NCBI GenBank assembly: GCA_963841905.1
Contig: CAWJEM010000021.1
Span: 134,240-198,239, forward strand
DNA from: JACCSI01 sp963841905
GTDB lineage: Bacteria > Acidobacteriota > Vicinamibacteria > Vicinamibacterales > UBA2999
DNA: 64,000 bases
Direction of reading: 5' to 3'
A model generated the notes under the pieces. That model was not told where the DNA came from, did not search any database, and worked only from the letters and a program-made list of their open reading frames with translations. Below are positions 1-7,074 of the stretch, piece by piece (positions within the stretch are counted from its first letter, which is position 1; each line of letters starts with the position of its first letter). The translations under genes were made by a program, and so were the position numbers.

Positions 1-994
1 GGGCGGCGAGGGCGAGTTTGTCGACGCGCATCGCCCGCATCAGCGGGTGCTGCTGCAACTGAGTGACCAGGGACCGTCGGCCCACAATGATGCCGGTTTG
101 TGAGGCGCCAAGCAGCTTGTCGCCACTGAAACAGACCAGCGCGGCACCCGCAGCCACCGACGCCTGCACCATCGGCTCCGAGGCAATCGACTCCAGCATC
201 AGGCCGCTGCCAAGGTCCTCGACCACGGGAATGTCGGCCTCCTGGCCAAGCGCGATGAGCTCGGAAAGCGTCGGTCGCTCGGTGAATCCCACCATCCGGA
301 AGTTCGATGGATGGATTCGCATCAACAACGCCGTTCGGGGACCGATAGCGGCCCGGTAGTCTGCGGCTCTCGTGCGATTGGTCGTCCCCACCTCGCGCAG
401 CGTCGTGCCGGATTGCATCATGATCTCCGGCACCCGAAAGCCGCCGCCGATTTCGACCAACTCGCCGCGAGAGACGACCACCTCGCGTCCGTTTGCGAGC
501 GCCGCGAGGATGAGCAGCGTGGCGGCGGCATTGTTGTTGACGACCAGCGCGGCTTCCGCACCGGTGAGCGCAGTCAGTAATGACTCGGCGTGCATCGTCC
601 GCGAGCCTCGGCTGCCGACGTGCAGGTCATACTCCAGATTCGAGTACCCCTCGGCAATCTGGCGCAGCCGCTGAAGCGCGGGCAGCGCCAGCGGCGCACG
701 GCCGAGATTGGTGTGCACGATGACGCCCGTGGCGTTGATGACGGGTCGCAACGACCCTCGGAACCGTCCGGTGAGATAGCGGTCGACGCTGGCTTCGATC
801 CGTGCAATCAGCTCTTCACGATCGGCCGGCAGATCCCGAGCCGAGTCCGCCGCGGCGATGCTGGCACGCGTCTCCGAGGTGGCCAGGCGCAACGCTGCCA
901 GCGTGGCGGTCGATCCGTATTCCTGTTCCAGGGTCATGATCCGCGGACGCTGACGCAGGAGGTCGACGGATGGAATGATGCGAAAGTCGGGCAC
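1..994 (-). CDS. selA: L-seryl-tRNA(Sec) selenium transferase, C-terminus cut by window edge
   Basis: PLP enzyme that turns seryl-tRNA(Sec) into selenocysteinyl-tRNA(Sec) with selenophosphate. About 331 N-terminal residues are visible of a family norm near 460; the rest lies left of base 1. I read the N-terminal helix (PSVDLLRQRPRI), the segment INATGVIVHTNLGRAPL, the VVNNNAAATLL stretch, and the PLP-lysine motif FSGDKLLGASQTGI near the visible end. The GTG start at 994 was chosen because a TAGAAT box lies 7 bp upstream with no Shine-Dalgarno, and the next sequence upstream is a 9-bp minisatellite. selB often follows selA and would be off-window. No selenoprotein was recognised in this window. 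Confidence 0.93.
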   Translation of the reverse strand, partial: MPDFRIIPSVDLLRQRPRIMTLEQEYGSTATLAALRLATSETRASIAAADSARDLPADREELIARIEASVDRYLTGRFRGSLRPVINATGVIVHTNLGRAPLALPALQRLRQIAEGYSNLEYDLHVGSRGSRTMHAESLLTALTGAEAALVVNNNAAATLLILAALANGREVVVSRGELVEIGGGFRVPEIMMQSGTTLREVGTTNRTRAADYRAAIGPRTALLMRIHPSNFRMVGFTERPTLSELIALGQEADIPVVEDLGSGLMLESIASEPMVQASVAAGAALVCFSGDKLLGASQTGIIVGRRSLVTQLQQHPLMRAMRVDKLALAA

Positions 995-1001
995 GCTGGA
1001 A

Positions 1002-1007
1002 ATTCTA
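1002..1007 (-). promoter_or_regulatory. -10 box of selA, leaderless arrangement
   Basis: TAGAAT on the minus strand, 7 bp before the GTG start of selA. No Shine-Dalgarno sequence fits between box and start. One of about ten such cases in the window. Confidence 0.5.
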
Positions 1008-1010
1008 TGC

Positions 1011-1206
1011 GTGCGACAGGTGCGACGGGTGCGACAAGTGCGACAGGTACGGTGCAGTGCTCAGGTGCAGGAGTGGCGACAGTGGGACAGGTGCGACAAG
1101 GGTTGCACGACTTGCGCATCGTGGCAAACCTGTCACACCCATCGCACCCATCGCACCGGTCGCACCGGTCGCACCCGTCGCACCCGTCGCACCTGTCGCA
1201 CCCGTT
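1011..1206. repeat. 9-bp minisatellite in inverted arrangement (family A)
   Basis: Imperfect 9-bp units GTGCGACAG/GTGCGACGG run rightward from 1011 to about 1052, recur scattered to about 1110, and then appear as the reverse complement (CTGTCGCAC, CCGTCGCAC) for about nine units from 1127 to 1206. The two halves are complementary, so the gap between divergent selA and the next gene can fold into a long hairpin. The same unit occurs at 58563-58692. Confidence 0.9.
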
Positions 1207-1230
1207 AGGCAGTGTTACCATGAATCATCA

Positions 1231-1641
1231 ATGGCCACCGAACGCCATTCGCGCCCGCTCGAGCGTTTCTGGCCCTACGCCGAGCGCTCGGAGGAGCCCA
1301 CACCCGAGGAACTGGCGGCGCTTGATCCCGATTTGCATGCAGCTCTGTTCGGGCCGCGTGATCTTCCGTTTTCCATCACGCTCGTGTTCCCGCGCTTCGA
1401 GGGCCCCAACTACGCTCGCGCGGTCGAGATCGCCCGCCAAGCCGCCGAGCATCGCGAAATAGGGACTGGCACCGCGTTCCGACATCGCGCGCGGTTTTTT
1501 CCCGCTGATGCGATGCACCTCCGCGACCTGTTCACGCTGACCAGTGATCAGCCAGAGACCGAGGTCCTGATCGATGATCGCCCGGTGCCGTACGCGCGCG
1601 AGCTCTGGCTCCCGTTGATTTGGTTCCTGCTGCTCAGATAA
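1231..1641 (+). CDS. Hypothetical protein, 136 aa
   Basis: I do not recognise a family. The ATG at 1231 begins a soluble-looking, acidic protein with N-terminal FWPYAERSEEPTPEELAAL, a central FSITLVFPRFEGPNYARAVEIA segment and a hydrophobic C-terminus ending IWFLLLR. There are no cysteine clusters and no signal peptide. It is divergent from selA across the minisatellite and convergent with the cold-shock gene. The reading frame continues upstream into the repeat, but that part translates only repeat units and is not taken as coding. Confidence 0.6.
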   Translation: MATERHSRPLERFWPYAERSEEPTPEELAALDPDLHAALFGPRDLPFSITLVFPRFEGPNYARAVEIARQAAEHREIGTGTAFRHRARFFPADAMHLRDLFTLTSDQPETEVLIDDRPVPYARELWLPLIWFLLLR

Positions 1642-1687
1642 GGACGCGAAGGGATTTGACGGCGCGAGGTGGGCATTCCGAAAGCGA

Positions 1688-1713
1688 CCGGCGCCGGGGT
1701 CAGCCGGCGCCGG
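1688..1713. terminator. Palindromic hairpin between convergent genes
   Basis: Two copies of the self-complementary 10-mer CCGGCGCCGG (1688-1697 and 1704-1713) are separated by 6 bp and form a perfect stem between the convergent hypothetical gene and the cold-shock gene. No clean T-tract follows on either strand, so termination is plausible but not proven. Confidence 0.45.
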
Positions 1714-1726
1714 GCAAGTCAAGCAG

Positions 1727-1930
1727 TCAGATCCGGACGACGTTGCCGGCCTGTGGACCCTTGGGGCCGTCGACGATTTCGAACTCGACGTTCTGTCCCT
1801 CTTCGAGAGACCGGAACCCCGAGCCCTGGATGGCCGAGTAGTGCACGAAGACGTCGCTTCCGCCTTCGCGCTCGATGAACCCGTACCCCTTGGCGTTGTT
1901 GAACCACTTGACCTTGCCTGTGATGCGCAT
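1727..1930 (-). CDS. csp: Cold-shock domain protein, 67 aa
   Basis: Single OB-fold RNA chaperone of the CspA family that binds single-stranded RNA/DNA in the cytoplasm. RNP1 (KGYGFIE, residues 14-20) and RNP2 (DVFVHYS, residues 26-32) are intact, as is the N-terminal GKVKWFNN. Length is normal. The ATG at 1930 follows a purine-rich GGAAGAAG ribosome site; in-frame extension upstream has no family similarity and spans the leader. The leader is about 137 nt from the candidate promoter at 2075-2104 and carries a terminator-like hairpin, which suggests leader-based control as known for cspA mRNAs. Confidence 0.93.
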   Translation of the reverse strand: MRITGKVKWFNNAKGYGFIEREGGSDVFVHYSAIQGSGFRSLEEGQNVEFEIVDGPKGPQAGNVVRI

Positions 1931-2014
1931 CGTTTCTTCTTCCTGGCTTGCTGGCAGCGGTGCCGCCAGACTTTCTTCCTCGGCCCATCGACAGATGAAC
2001 CGGACCTCCGAACA

Positions 2015-2044
2015 TAAAAAAAAGGCCGCACATGCGGCCTTTCT
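2015..2044 (-). terminator. Intrinsic terminator/attenuator in the csp leader
   Basis: On the minus strand, AAAGGCCGCA pairs with TGCGGCCTTT (2042-2021), followed by an uninterrupted run of T. It lies between the candidate csp promoter and the csp start, about 25 nt after the predicted transcript start, so it would act as an attenuator rather than as the end of another gene. Confidence 0.7.
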
Positions 2045-2074
2045 CGGGTCCCGAAAAAGCTGGACCGCTCGGGG

Positions 2075-2104
2075 ATGATACCGGCCCAGCAGTTCAAGTG
2101 TCAA
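2075..2104 (-). promoter_or_regulatory. Sigma-70-type promoter for csp
   Basis: Minus-strand TTGACA (2104-2099), an 18-bp spacer, and TATCAT (2080-2075). Predicted transcript start is near 2067. This is the best canonical -35/-10 pair I found in the window. Confidence 0.6.
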
Positions 2105-2208
2105 TTGCGTCATAGTAGGCAAGTCACTATACTTCACGGTTTCGCGTTAGGTTCGCCGGACTCCGGCTCCCCGGACTTGCGCACCTTTGACAGGCACAGT
2201 GCAACATT

Positions 2209-2301
2209 ATGCGGAATGGTCACGAAGGCTCGGGCGTCGAACAGCTGCTTCTGGTCGCCATTGCGGCGTTGCTCGTCCTCGCCGTGGTGCTCTCTCGCTG
2301 A
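2209..2301 (+). CDS. Possible 30-aa single-pass membrane peptide
   Basis: Short open frame from ATG 2209 to TGA 2299. The first twelve residues (MRNGHEGSGVEQ) are polar and charged; the rest is LLLVAIAALLVLAVVLSR, a clean membrane segment closed by Arg. It sits 83 bp upstream of purH, same strand. The shape is right for a small membrane protein, but there is no clear ribosome site and I know no family, so chance is possible. Confidence 0.35.
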   Translation: MRNGHEGSGVEQLLLVAIAALLVLAVVLSR

Positions 2302-2384
2302 CGAGTCGACGTCGCTCGAACCGACAGGTTCCCCTCCTCGAGTCGTGACTCACACGGCTCCGCAGCCGCATTCAATATACGTTC

Positions 2385-4001
2385 ATGCGTAACAGCCGTC
2401 GTGCCGTTCTCAGTGTTTCTGACAAGACCGGTTTGATTGCGTTCGCGCAGGGGCTGATTGGCCGCGGCTTCGAGCTGGTGTCGACCGGCGGAACCGCGCG
2501 CGCGTTGGCGGCCGCGGGGCTCCCTGTGACGAACGTGTCTGACGTGACCGGCTTCCCTGAAATGATGGATGGCCGCGTCAAGACGCTTCATCCGAAGATT
2601 CACGGTGGCATCCTCGCGCGTCGCGCCCATGCGGCCGATCTGCAGGATGCTCGAGCGCATGGCATCGGGCTGATCGACATCGTCTGCGTCAACCTCTATC
2701 CATTCGTTGAGACGGCGGCGAAGCCGGGCATCGCTTTCGACGACCTGATCGAGCACATCGACATCGGGGGCCCCAGCCTCGTGCGCGCCGCGGCCAAGAA
2801 CTTCGCCGACGTCCTGGTCGTGGTCAACCCAGCGGACTATGCGGCGGTCCTCGACGCGCTCGACCGCGACGGCGGACCTGACGCCAGCTTTCGGTTTGAC
2901 CTCGCGCGGCGCGCGTTCGCCCATACCGGGTCGTATGACCGTGCGATCGCGGCCACCCTGACTGAGGTGACGGTCGAGAATGGCAGCTTTCGACGACCGG
3001 AACGCGCCACGCCGTTCGCGCCTCCGCATCTGGTCGTCGAGGCGACGAAGCTGAGAGACCTTCGCTACGGTGAGAATCCGCATCAGGTGGCTGGCTGGTA
3101 CGCCCTCGATCCGCCGGCTGCGCTCGGAGCGCCGACGATCTTGCAGGGAAAGGAGCTGTCGTTCACGAACCTGCTCGATCTCGACGCGGCGGCGCGGCTT
3201 GTGCTCGAATTCGACGAGCCTGCCGCCTGCGTGATCAAACACACCAATCCCTGCGGCGCGGCGACGGGTGACGACCTCGTGACGGCGTATACACGCGCGC
3301 GTGACGCCGACCCATTGGCGGCTTTTGGTGGCATCGTGGGGGTGAATCGCGCGATCGACGAGCCGACCGCGCGAGAAGTCGCGTCGACGTTCATTGAGGC
3401 CATCGTCGCGCCTGCGGTGCTGCCCGAAGCCGCACCGGTGCTGCAGACGAAGAGCAACATGCGGGTCGTCACGATTGACTTGTTGGCCCTTGCCGCGTCC
3501 ACCGTTCACGCGCGCGAATTGCGTTCGATTCTCGGGGCGTTGCTGATCCAGCAGCGTGACGAGGTCGGCGAAGCCCGGACAGCCTGGCCTTCGGAGGCGC
3601 TGAAGGTCGTGACCAGGCGGCCACCGACCGCATCGGAATGGACGGCGTTGCGCTTTGCGTGGCGCGTGATGGCGCACGTCAAATCCAACACGGTGATTTT
3701 TACCAACGAGTTTCAGACGCGTGCAATCGGCGCCGGTCAGATGAGCCGCGTCGACGCGGTGCGAGTGGCGACTCTGAAGGCCGCGGGGTGGATTTCCACG
3801 GTTCCGCGCCCGCTGGCGAACTCCGTCGCGGCGTCCGATGCGTTCTTCCCGTTTCGGGACGGCCTCGATGCGGTTGCAGCCGCCGGAGCAACGGCAGTCG
3901 TTCAGCCCGGTGGATCAGTGAGGGACGCGGAAGTGATCGCGGCAGCGGACGAACACGGCCTCGCAATGGTGTTTACGGGTCGACGGCACTTCAGGCACTA
4001 G
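2385..4001 (+). CDS. purH: Bifunctional AICAR transformylase/IMP cyclohydrolase
   Basis: Last two steps of de novo purine synthesis: formyl transfer from 10-formyl-THF to AICAR, then ring closure to IMP. Residues 1-200 are the IMP cyclohydrolase (MGS-like) domain with SDKTGL, STGGTARAL, DGRVKTLHPKIHGGIL and DIGGPSLVRAAAKN. The rest is AICARFT, with LRYGENPHQ, VIKHTNPCGAA, AFGGIVGVN and VKSNTVIFTNEFQTRAIGAGQMSR. At 538 aa it is full length. Start is ATG 2385, with TATACG/CAATAT-like sequence just before it and no Shine-Dalgarno. It stands alone, followed by a gene-poor repeat region. Confidence 0.97.
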   Translation: MRNSRRAVLSVSDKTGLIAFAQGLIGRGFELVSTGGTARALAAAGLPVTNVSDVTGFPEMMDGRVKTLHPKIHGGILARRAHAADLQDARAHGIGLIDIVCVNLYPFVETAAKPGIAFDDLIEHIDIGGPSLVRAAAKNFADVLVVVNPADYAAVLDALDRDGGPDASFRFDLARRAFAHTGSYDRAIAATLTEVTVENGSFRRPERATPFAPPHLVVEATKLRDLRYGENPHQVAGWYALDPPAALGAPTILQGKELSFTNLLDLDAAARLVLEFDEPAACVIKHTNPCGAATGDDLVTAYTRARDADPLAAFGGIVGVNRAIDEPTAREVASTFIEAIVAPAVLPEAAPVLQTKSNMRVVTIDLLALAASTVHARELRSILGALLIQQRDEVGEARTAWPSEALKVVTRRPPTASEWTALRFAWRVMAHVKSNTVIFTNEFQTRAIGAGQMSRVDAVRVATLKAAGWISTVPRPLANSVAASDAFFPFRDGLDAVAAAGATAVVQPGGSVRDAEVIAAADEHGLAMVFTGRRHFRH

Positions 4002-4003
4002 CC

Positions 4004-4150
4004 GCTCGCCTGCGGCTCGCGGGGGCCGGCTTCGCCGGAAGGCCGCTCGCCTTCGGCTCGCGGAAGGCCAGCTTCGCTGGAGGGCTTCACAGAAGGCCTC
4101 GCTGCGCTCGGAGGGCCGGCTTGCCGCCGGAGGGTTCTTCGAGAGGGGCC
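4004..4150. repeat. Tandem GC-rich hairpin repeats
   Basis: About four consecutive 35-40 bp units, each with one or two small palindromes such as GCCGGCTTCGCCGG, CTCGCCTTCGGCTCGCGG and CCAGCTTCGCTGG. They start directly after the purH stop codon. No T-tracts follow the stems, so this is a repeat cluster rather than a classical terminator. Confidence 0.8.
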
Positions 4151-4207
4151 GCGCTGCGCGCGGTTAACCCCTTCTCACTGATCGCAATAAGCGCTATTGA
4201 GCGGCCT

Positions 4208-4254
4208 TCCGGCTGTTAACCGGAGGGTTGCTGGTTCGAGTCCAGTCTGCGCCC
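4208..4254 (+). pseudogene. tRNA-Asn(GUU) remnant, 3' half only
   Basis: A perfect 5-bp anticodon stem (TCCGG/CCGGA, 4208-4224) with loop CTGTTAA (anticodon GTT), a 5-base variable loop, and a T arm with loop TTCGAGT (4235-4241) are followed by acceptor-like CTGCGCC. The matching 5' acceptor strand (GGCGCAG) and a normal D arm are absent: the bases before 4208 are GCGCTATTGAGCGGCC. It therefore looks truncated or rearranged, as tRNA ends left at integration sites are. Confidence 0.6.
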
Positions 4255-4318
4255 CGGGCTATCGGGTGGGGATCAATTTCCTCATCGGGCCGAATCACCG
4301 TTTGCCGTTCCCCATTTC

Positions 4319-4671
4319 TTCCGCCGGACCGCCAGTGGCGAAGATGTCCTTGAAGTCAGGCCGGGCGAAGACGTGGCGCTCGCACCACTTTTTCTCACAC
4401 CGCTGACTCCTGTCACTATGGATGTCCGAGTGCAGCTCGAGGATGGAAGCCCTGCGAATGACGTCGTGGTGGCCGCGGATGCGGTTGGCACCGTCGGGCC
4501 GTTCGTGTCGGAGGAGGCGTACAAGCCGATTGCGCCGGCACTATCGGTTGGTGCTCGATCGTGAAAGGTCGTATCGAATCCCTTGTGATGCGTGCGCAGA
4601 AAACGCTGCGCACCGCTGAAATTACTGGCGGCGAGACGTCTCTGCTGATCACGTTGGAAGCACGGAAGTAG
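4319..4671 (+). pseudogene. Decayed reading frame, origin unknown
   Basis: Protein-like sequence continues through changes of frame. One frame reads SGEDVLEVRPGEDVAL, then MDVRVQLEDGSPANDVVV and GPFVSEEAYKPIAP up to a stop at 4562-4564. The stretch that follows is protein-like only in another frame (RIESLVMRAQKTL, EITGGETSLLITLEARK, stop 4669-4671). The composition is that of an exported beta-rich domain, possibly carboxypeptidase-regulatory-like. It lies between the tRNA-Asn remnant and the GAACCC repeats, which suggests a degraded insertion. Function cannot be assigned. Confidence 0.35.
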
Positions 4672-4729
4672 GAGCACGGTGTTGAGTTTCGGATCCGTCG
4701 TCCTCAAGTTTCGCGATACGCCCCGAAGG

Positions 4730-4840
4730 GAACCCTCAGCGAACCTTCCTGGAACCCCTCGTCAAGAACCCGTCAGTCTGTCAAGAACCCTCGTCAAGAA
4801 CCCCCGTCAAGAACCCCTGCTGAGAACCCGCGTCAAGAGT
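4730..4840. repeat. GTCAAGAACCC tandem repeat (family B)
   Basis: Seven or more imperfect 10-13 bp units built on GTCAAGAACCC, all in one orientation. The 3' end of the heptose kinase gene (stop at 4807, minus strand) runs into it, so the last few residues (RVLSRGS) are encoded by repeat sequence. Related GAACC/GGTTC repeats lie at 34377-34538 and 53611-53735. Confidence 0.85.
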
Positions 4841-5805
4841 TCCTCCGCCGTCACAGTCGCCGGCCCGAACTTGCCGACCACGATCCCGGCGGCTTCGTTC
4901 GCGAGGCGCGCGGCCTCGGCCATCGTGGCGCCGGCGGCCATGGCAAGTGCCAGCGTTGCGACGACGGTATCGCCCGCGCCCGTGACATCGGACACTTCTC
5001 GCGCCGCCGCCGGCAAGTGTCCCTCGACGCTTTCGGCTGCGAGCCACATGCCCTGTTCGCCTCGAGTGATTAGAACAGCGTCGCAGTGCGACCGCTCGCG
5101 AAAGACGGCCGCAGCGCGGTGCACATCGCCTTCAGTCCGGAGCCGAATGCCGGTTACGGCCTCCACTTCGCTTTGATTCGGTGTGACCAGCGTCGCTCCG
5201 GCGTAATAGTCCACGTGAGGACTCTTGGGATCGACCAGCACGGGCACTTCATGATGGTGACCGGCCGCGACCGACGCCGCCATGACCCGCCTCGTCACGA
5301 TGCCCTTCAGGTAGTCCGAGACGACAATTGCTCCGGCGGTCGGCGCATGCGCTTGGAGTTGCTCGATGATCGCGCTCTCAATCGCGTTCGATACCGGGTC
5401 GTCGCTCTCGTAGTCCACACGCGCGACCTGTTGATTCCTTGTTGTCACGATCCGCACTTTCATTGTCGTTCGCCGCCCCTCGTCCGTGACGAGCGACGAC
5501 GTCCGAACGTCGGCCGCGTGAAGCTGTTCCGTCAATCGCGTCGCGGCTGCATCCGCACCGATCACCCCAATCAGGTCGACCGTGGCGCCGAAGGCCCTGA
5601 CGTTCAATGCGACGTTTGCGGCCCCGCCGGCGCGGTACTCGTCACGCTCGAACGTGACCACTGGCACCGGCGCTTCGGGTGAGATGCGATTCACTCGCCC
5701 GACGCTGAACTGATCGACCATGACGTCGCCCACCACCAGCAGGCGGCAACGGCTTATGCGCTCGACGATCGCCGCTGCTCGATCGGGAGCGAGCGTAGGC
5801 AACAC
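4807..5805 (-). CDS. hldE1: D-glycero-beta-D-manno-heptose-7-phosphate kinase
   Basis: PfkB-family kinase that phosphorylates heptose 7-phosphate at C1 on the way to ADP-heptose for LPS inner core. Visible marks are LVVGDVMVDQF, RAGGAANVALNVRAFG, VLVDPKSPHVDYYAGATLVTPN and the catalytic GAGDTVVATLALAMA motif near residue 275. At 332 aa it is only the kinase half; the cytidylyl/adenylyltransferase domain of two-domain HldE is absent and must be encoded elsewhere. GTG start at 5805. It is the last gene of the LPS operon, 96 bp after the ligase. Confidence 0.92.
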   Translation of the reverse strand: MLPTLAPDRAAAIVERISRCRLLVVGDVMVDQFSVGRVNRISPEAPVPVVTFERDEYRAGGAANVALNVRAFGATVDLIGVIGADAAATRLTEQLHAADVRTSSLVTDEGRRTTMKVRIVTTRNQQVARVDYESDDPVSNAIESAIIEQLQAHAPTAGAIVVSDYLKGIVTRRVMAASVAAGHHHEVPVLVDPKSPHVDYYAGATLVTPNQSEVEAVTGIRLRTEGDVHRAAAVFRERSHCDAVLITRGEQGMWLAAESVEGHLPAAAREVSDVTGAGDTVVATLALAMAAGATMAEAARLANEAAGIVVGKFGPATVTAEELLTRVLSRGS

Positions 5806-5901
5806 TAGCGGAGCTGCGCCTCGAACCGCCCAGAGGAGCGTCGGTGGCTCCGCCGAAACCCCCTTGCCTCTGTAGTCATGCCTGTGGCCTTTGGAAGATG
5901 T

Positions 5902-7074
5902 CTAGGGCAGACCACCGTCTCGCGCCGCCGCAAAGGGGAGGGTAGCGAGCACCAGGAACAACATCAGGAACTCCGAGTCCCCGAAGTTGTATTCGAACAT
6001 CCCGGCGGTAAGCATGGCGACGATGGCTGCGATGGCCGTGGTGGCCAGCACGCGGTTGCGACCGCGCTCGAGCAGGGGACGCAGGCCCAATAGAGCGGCA
6101 ACAACGAACCAGCACCAGAGAAGCAGCGCCGGGATTCCACGCTCGGCCGCGATCTGCATGGGGACGTTGTGGAGATGCAGGTTGTTCTCCTGCACTGCAC
6201 CCGCGACGCGGTACTCGGGGTAGACCCGCCGGACCATATCAGGCCCGACCCCCGTGAACGGGTAGTCGCGAACTATCGCCACGCCGGCTTGCAGCATGGC
6301 AATGCGATCGCGACTCGTCGGGTCGTTCAAATCGAACGTCGAGTAGACGCGATCGGTCAGGGCCGCGGGCGAAATGGCGAGGACGCCGGCCGCCAGGATG
6401 GGCAGGAGCCCGACCAGGCGGAAGTCGCGCAACAGGAGGAGCACGCCCACGCCAGCGGTCACACCAACCATCGCGCTGCGAGTAAACGAGAGCATGAGAG
6501 CGGCGACGAGCGCCGGCATCACGACGGCCGCCCAGGCGCGATCGCGGGTATCGTGAAGCAGCCGCGCCATTGCCGTGCAGATGACGAGCATCAGCGTGCC
6601 CGAGTAGGTCATCCAGTGCGAGAGGGTTCCCTGCGGCCGCCGTCCGAGGTCGTAGTTGAGAATCGCGTACTGCACGATGCCGACGATGGCGCTGATGGCG
6701 CCGATGGTGAGAATGACGGTAATCAGCAGCCGCGTGCGAGTCCCACGGGCGAAGTCGTAGACGATTGGAATCAGGAGGAACAGGGAGAGCTGCTTGCAAT
6801 CGGTCACGCTCACGACCGGGTCGAGTGAAAAGCCCGCACTGAGTAGCGTCAGCGCGGCATATCCCACCAGCGGCCAAAAGAACAACGGCGCCTCCAGTCG
6901 TTCACGGCGGATGACGTGCCACGCGAACCAGCAGACCGCCGACACCGCGAGCAGGATCTGAGCGGCGGCGATGGAAAGCTGCGAGGCGGCGACCAGCCCG
7001 ACGAGCGTCACCCGCCCAGCTTGTTCGAGGCGATCGCGGGGGCTGACACCGGCGGTTAGCGTCAGCGTGGTCAT
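5902..7074 (-). CDS. waaL: O-antigen ligase / Wzy-type polymerase
   Basis: Polytopic inner-membrane protein of 390 aa with about ten hydrophobic segments and a large periplasmic loop near the C-terminal third. The loop carries the O-antigen ligase (Wzy_C) signature region: FTGVGPDMVRRVYPEY, then ENNLHLHNVPMQIAAERGIPAL. Ligases of this family attach O-antigen or other glycans to lipid A-core. The ATG at 7074 overlaps the stop of the upstream heptosyltransferase gene (ATGA), which shows translational coupling. Polymerase and ligase cannot be told apart by sequence alone; the heptose context favours ligase. Confidence 0.85.
   Translation of the reverse strand: MTTLTLTAGVSPRDRLEQAGRVTLVGLVAASQLSIAAAQILLAVSAVCWFAWHVIRRERLEAPLFFWPLVGYAALTLLSAGFSLDPVVSVTDCKQLSLFLLIPIVYDFARGTRTRLLITVILTIGAISAIVGIVQYAILNYDLGRRPQGTLSHWMTYSGTLMLVICTAMARLLHDTRDRAWAAVVMPALVAALMLSFTRSAMVGVTAGVGVLLLLRDFRLVGLLPILAAGVLAISPAALTDRVYSTFDLNDPTSRDRIAMLQAGVAIVRDYPFTGVGPDMVRRVYPEYRVAGAVQENNLHLHNVPMQIAAERGIPALLLWCWFVVAALLGLRPLLERGRNRVLATTAIAAIVAMLTAGMFEYNFGDSEFLMLFLVLATLPFAAARDGGLP

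Noticed and set aside
1011..1206. CRISPR array
   Set aside because: Units are 9 bp, contiguous and without spacers; no cas genes.
934..1221. Minus-strand frame giving Cys-Asp-Gly repeat peptide (CDGCDRCDRCDG)
   Set aside because: Only a translation of the 9-bp minisatellite. The same effect appears at 58596-58781.
590..1462. Plus-strand open frame over selA and the minisatellite
   Set aside because: Covers the clear selA frame on the other strand and translates the repeat into His/Ser/Pro runs. No support.
2220..3677. 485-codon minus-strand frame opposite purH
   Set aside because: purH is complete and in conserved frame on the plus strand; the opposite frame shows no domain.
4002..4150. 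Rho-independent terminator after purH
   Set aside because: Strong stems but no T-tract after any of them; described as repeat cluster instead.
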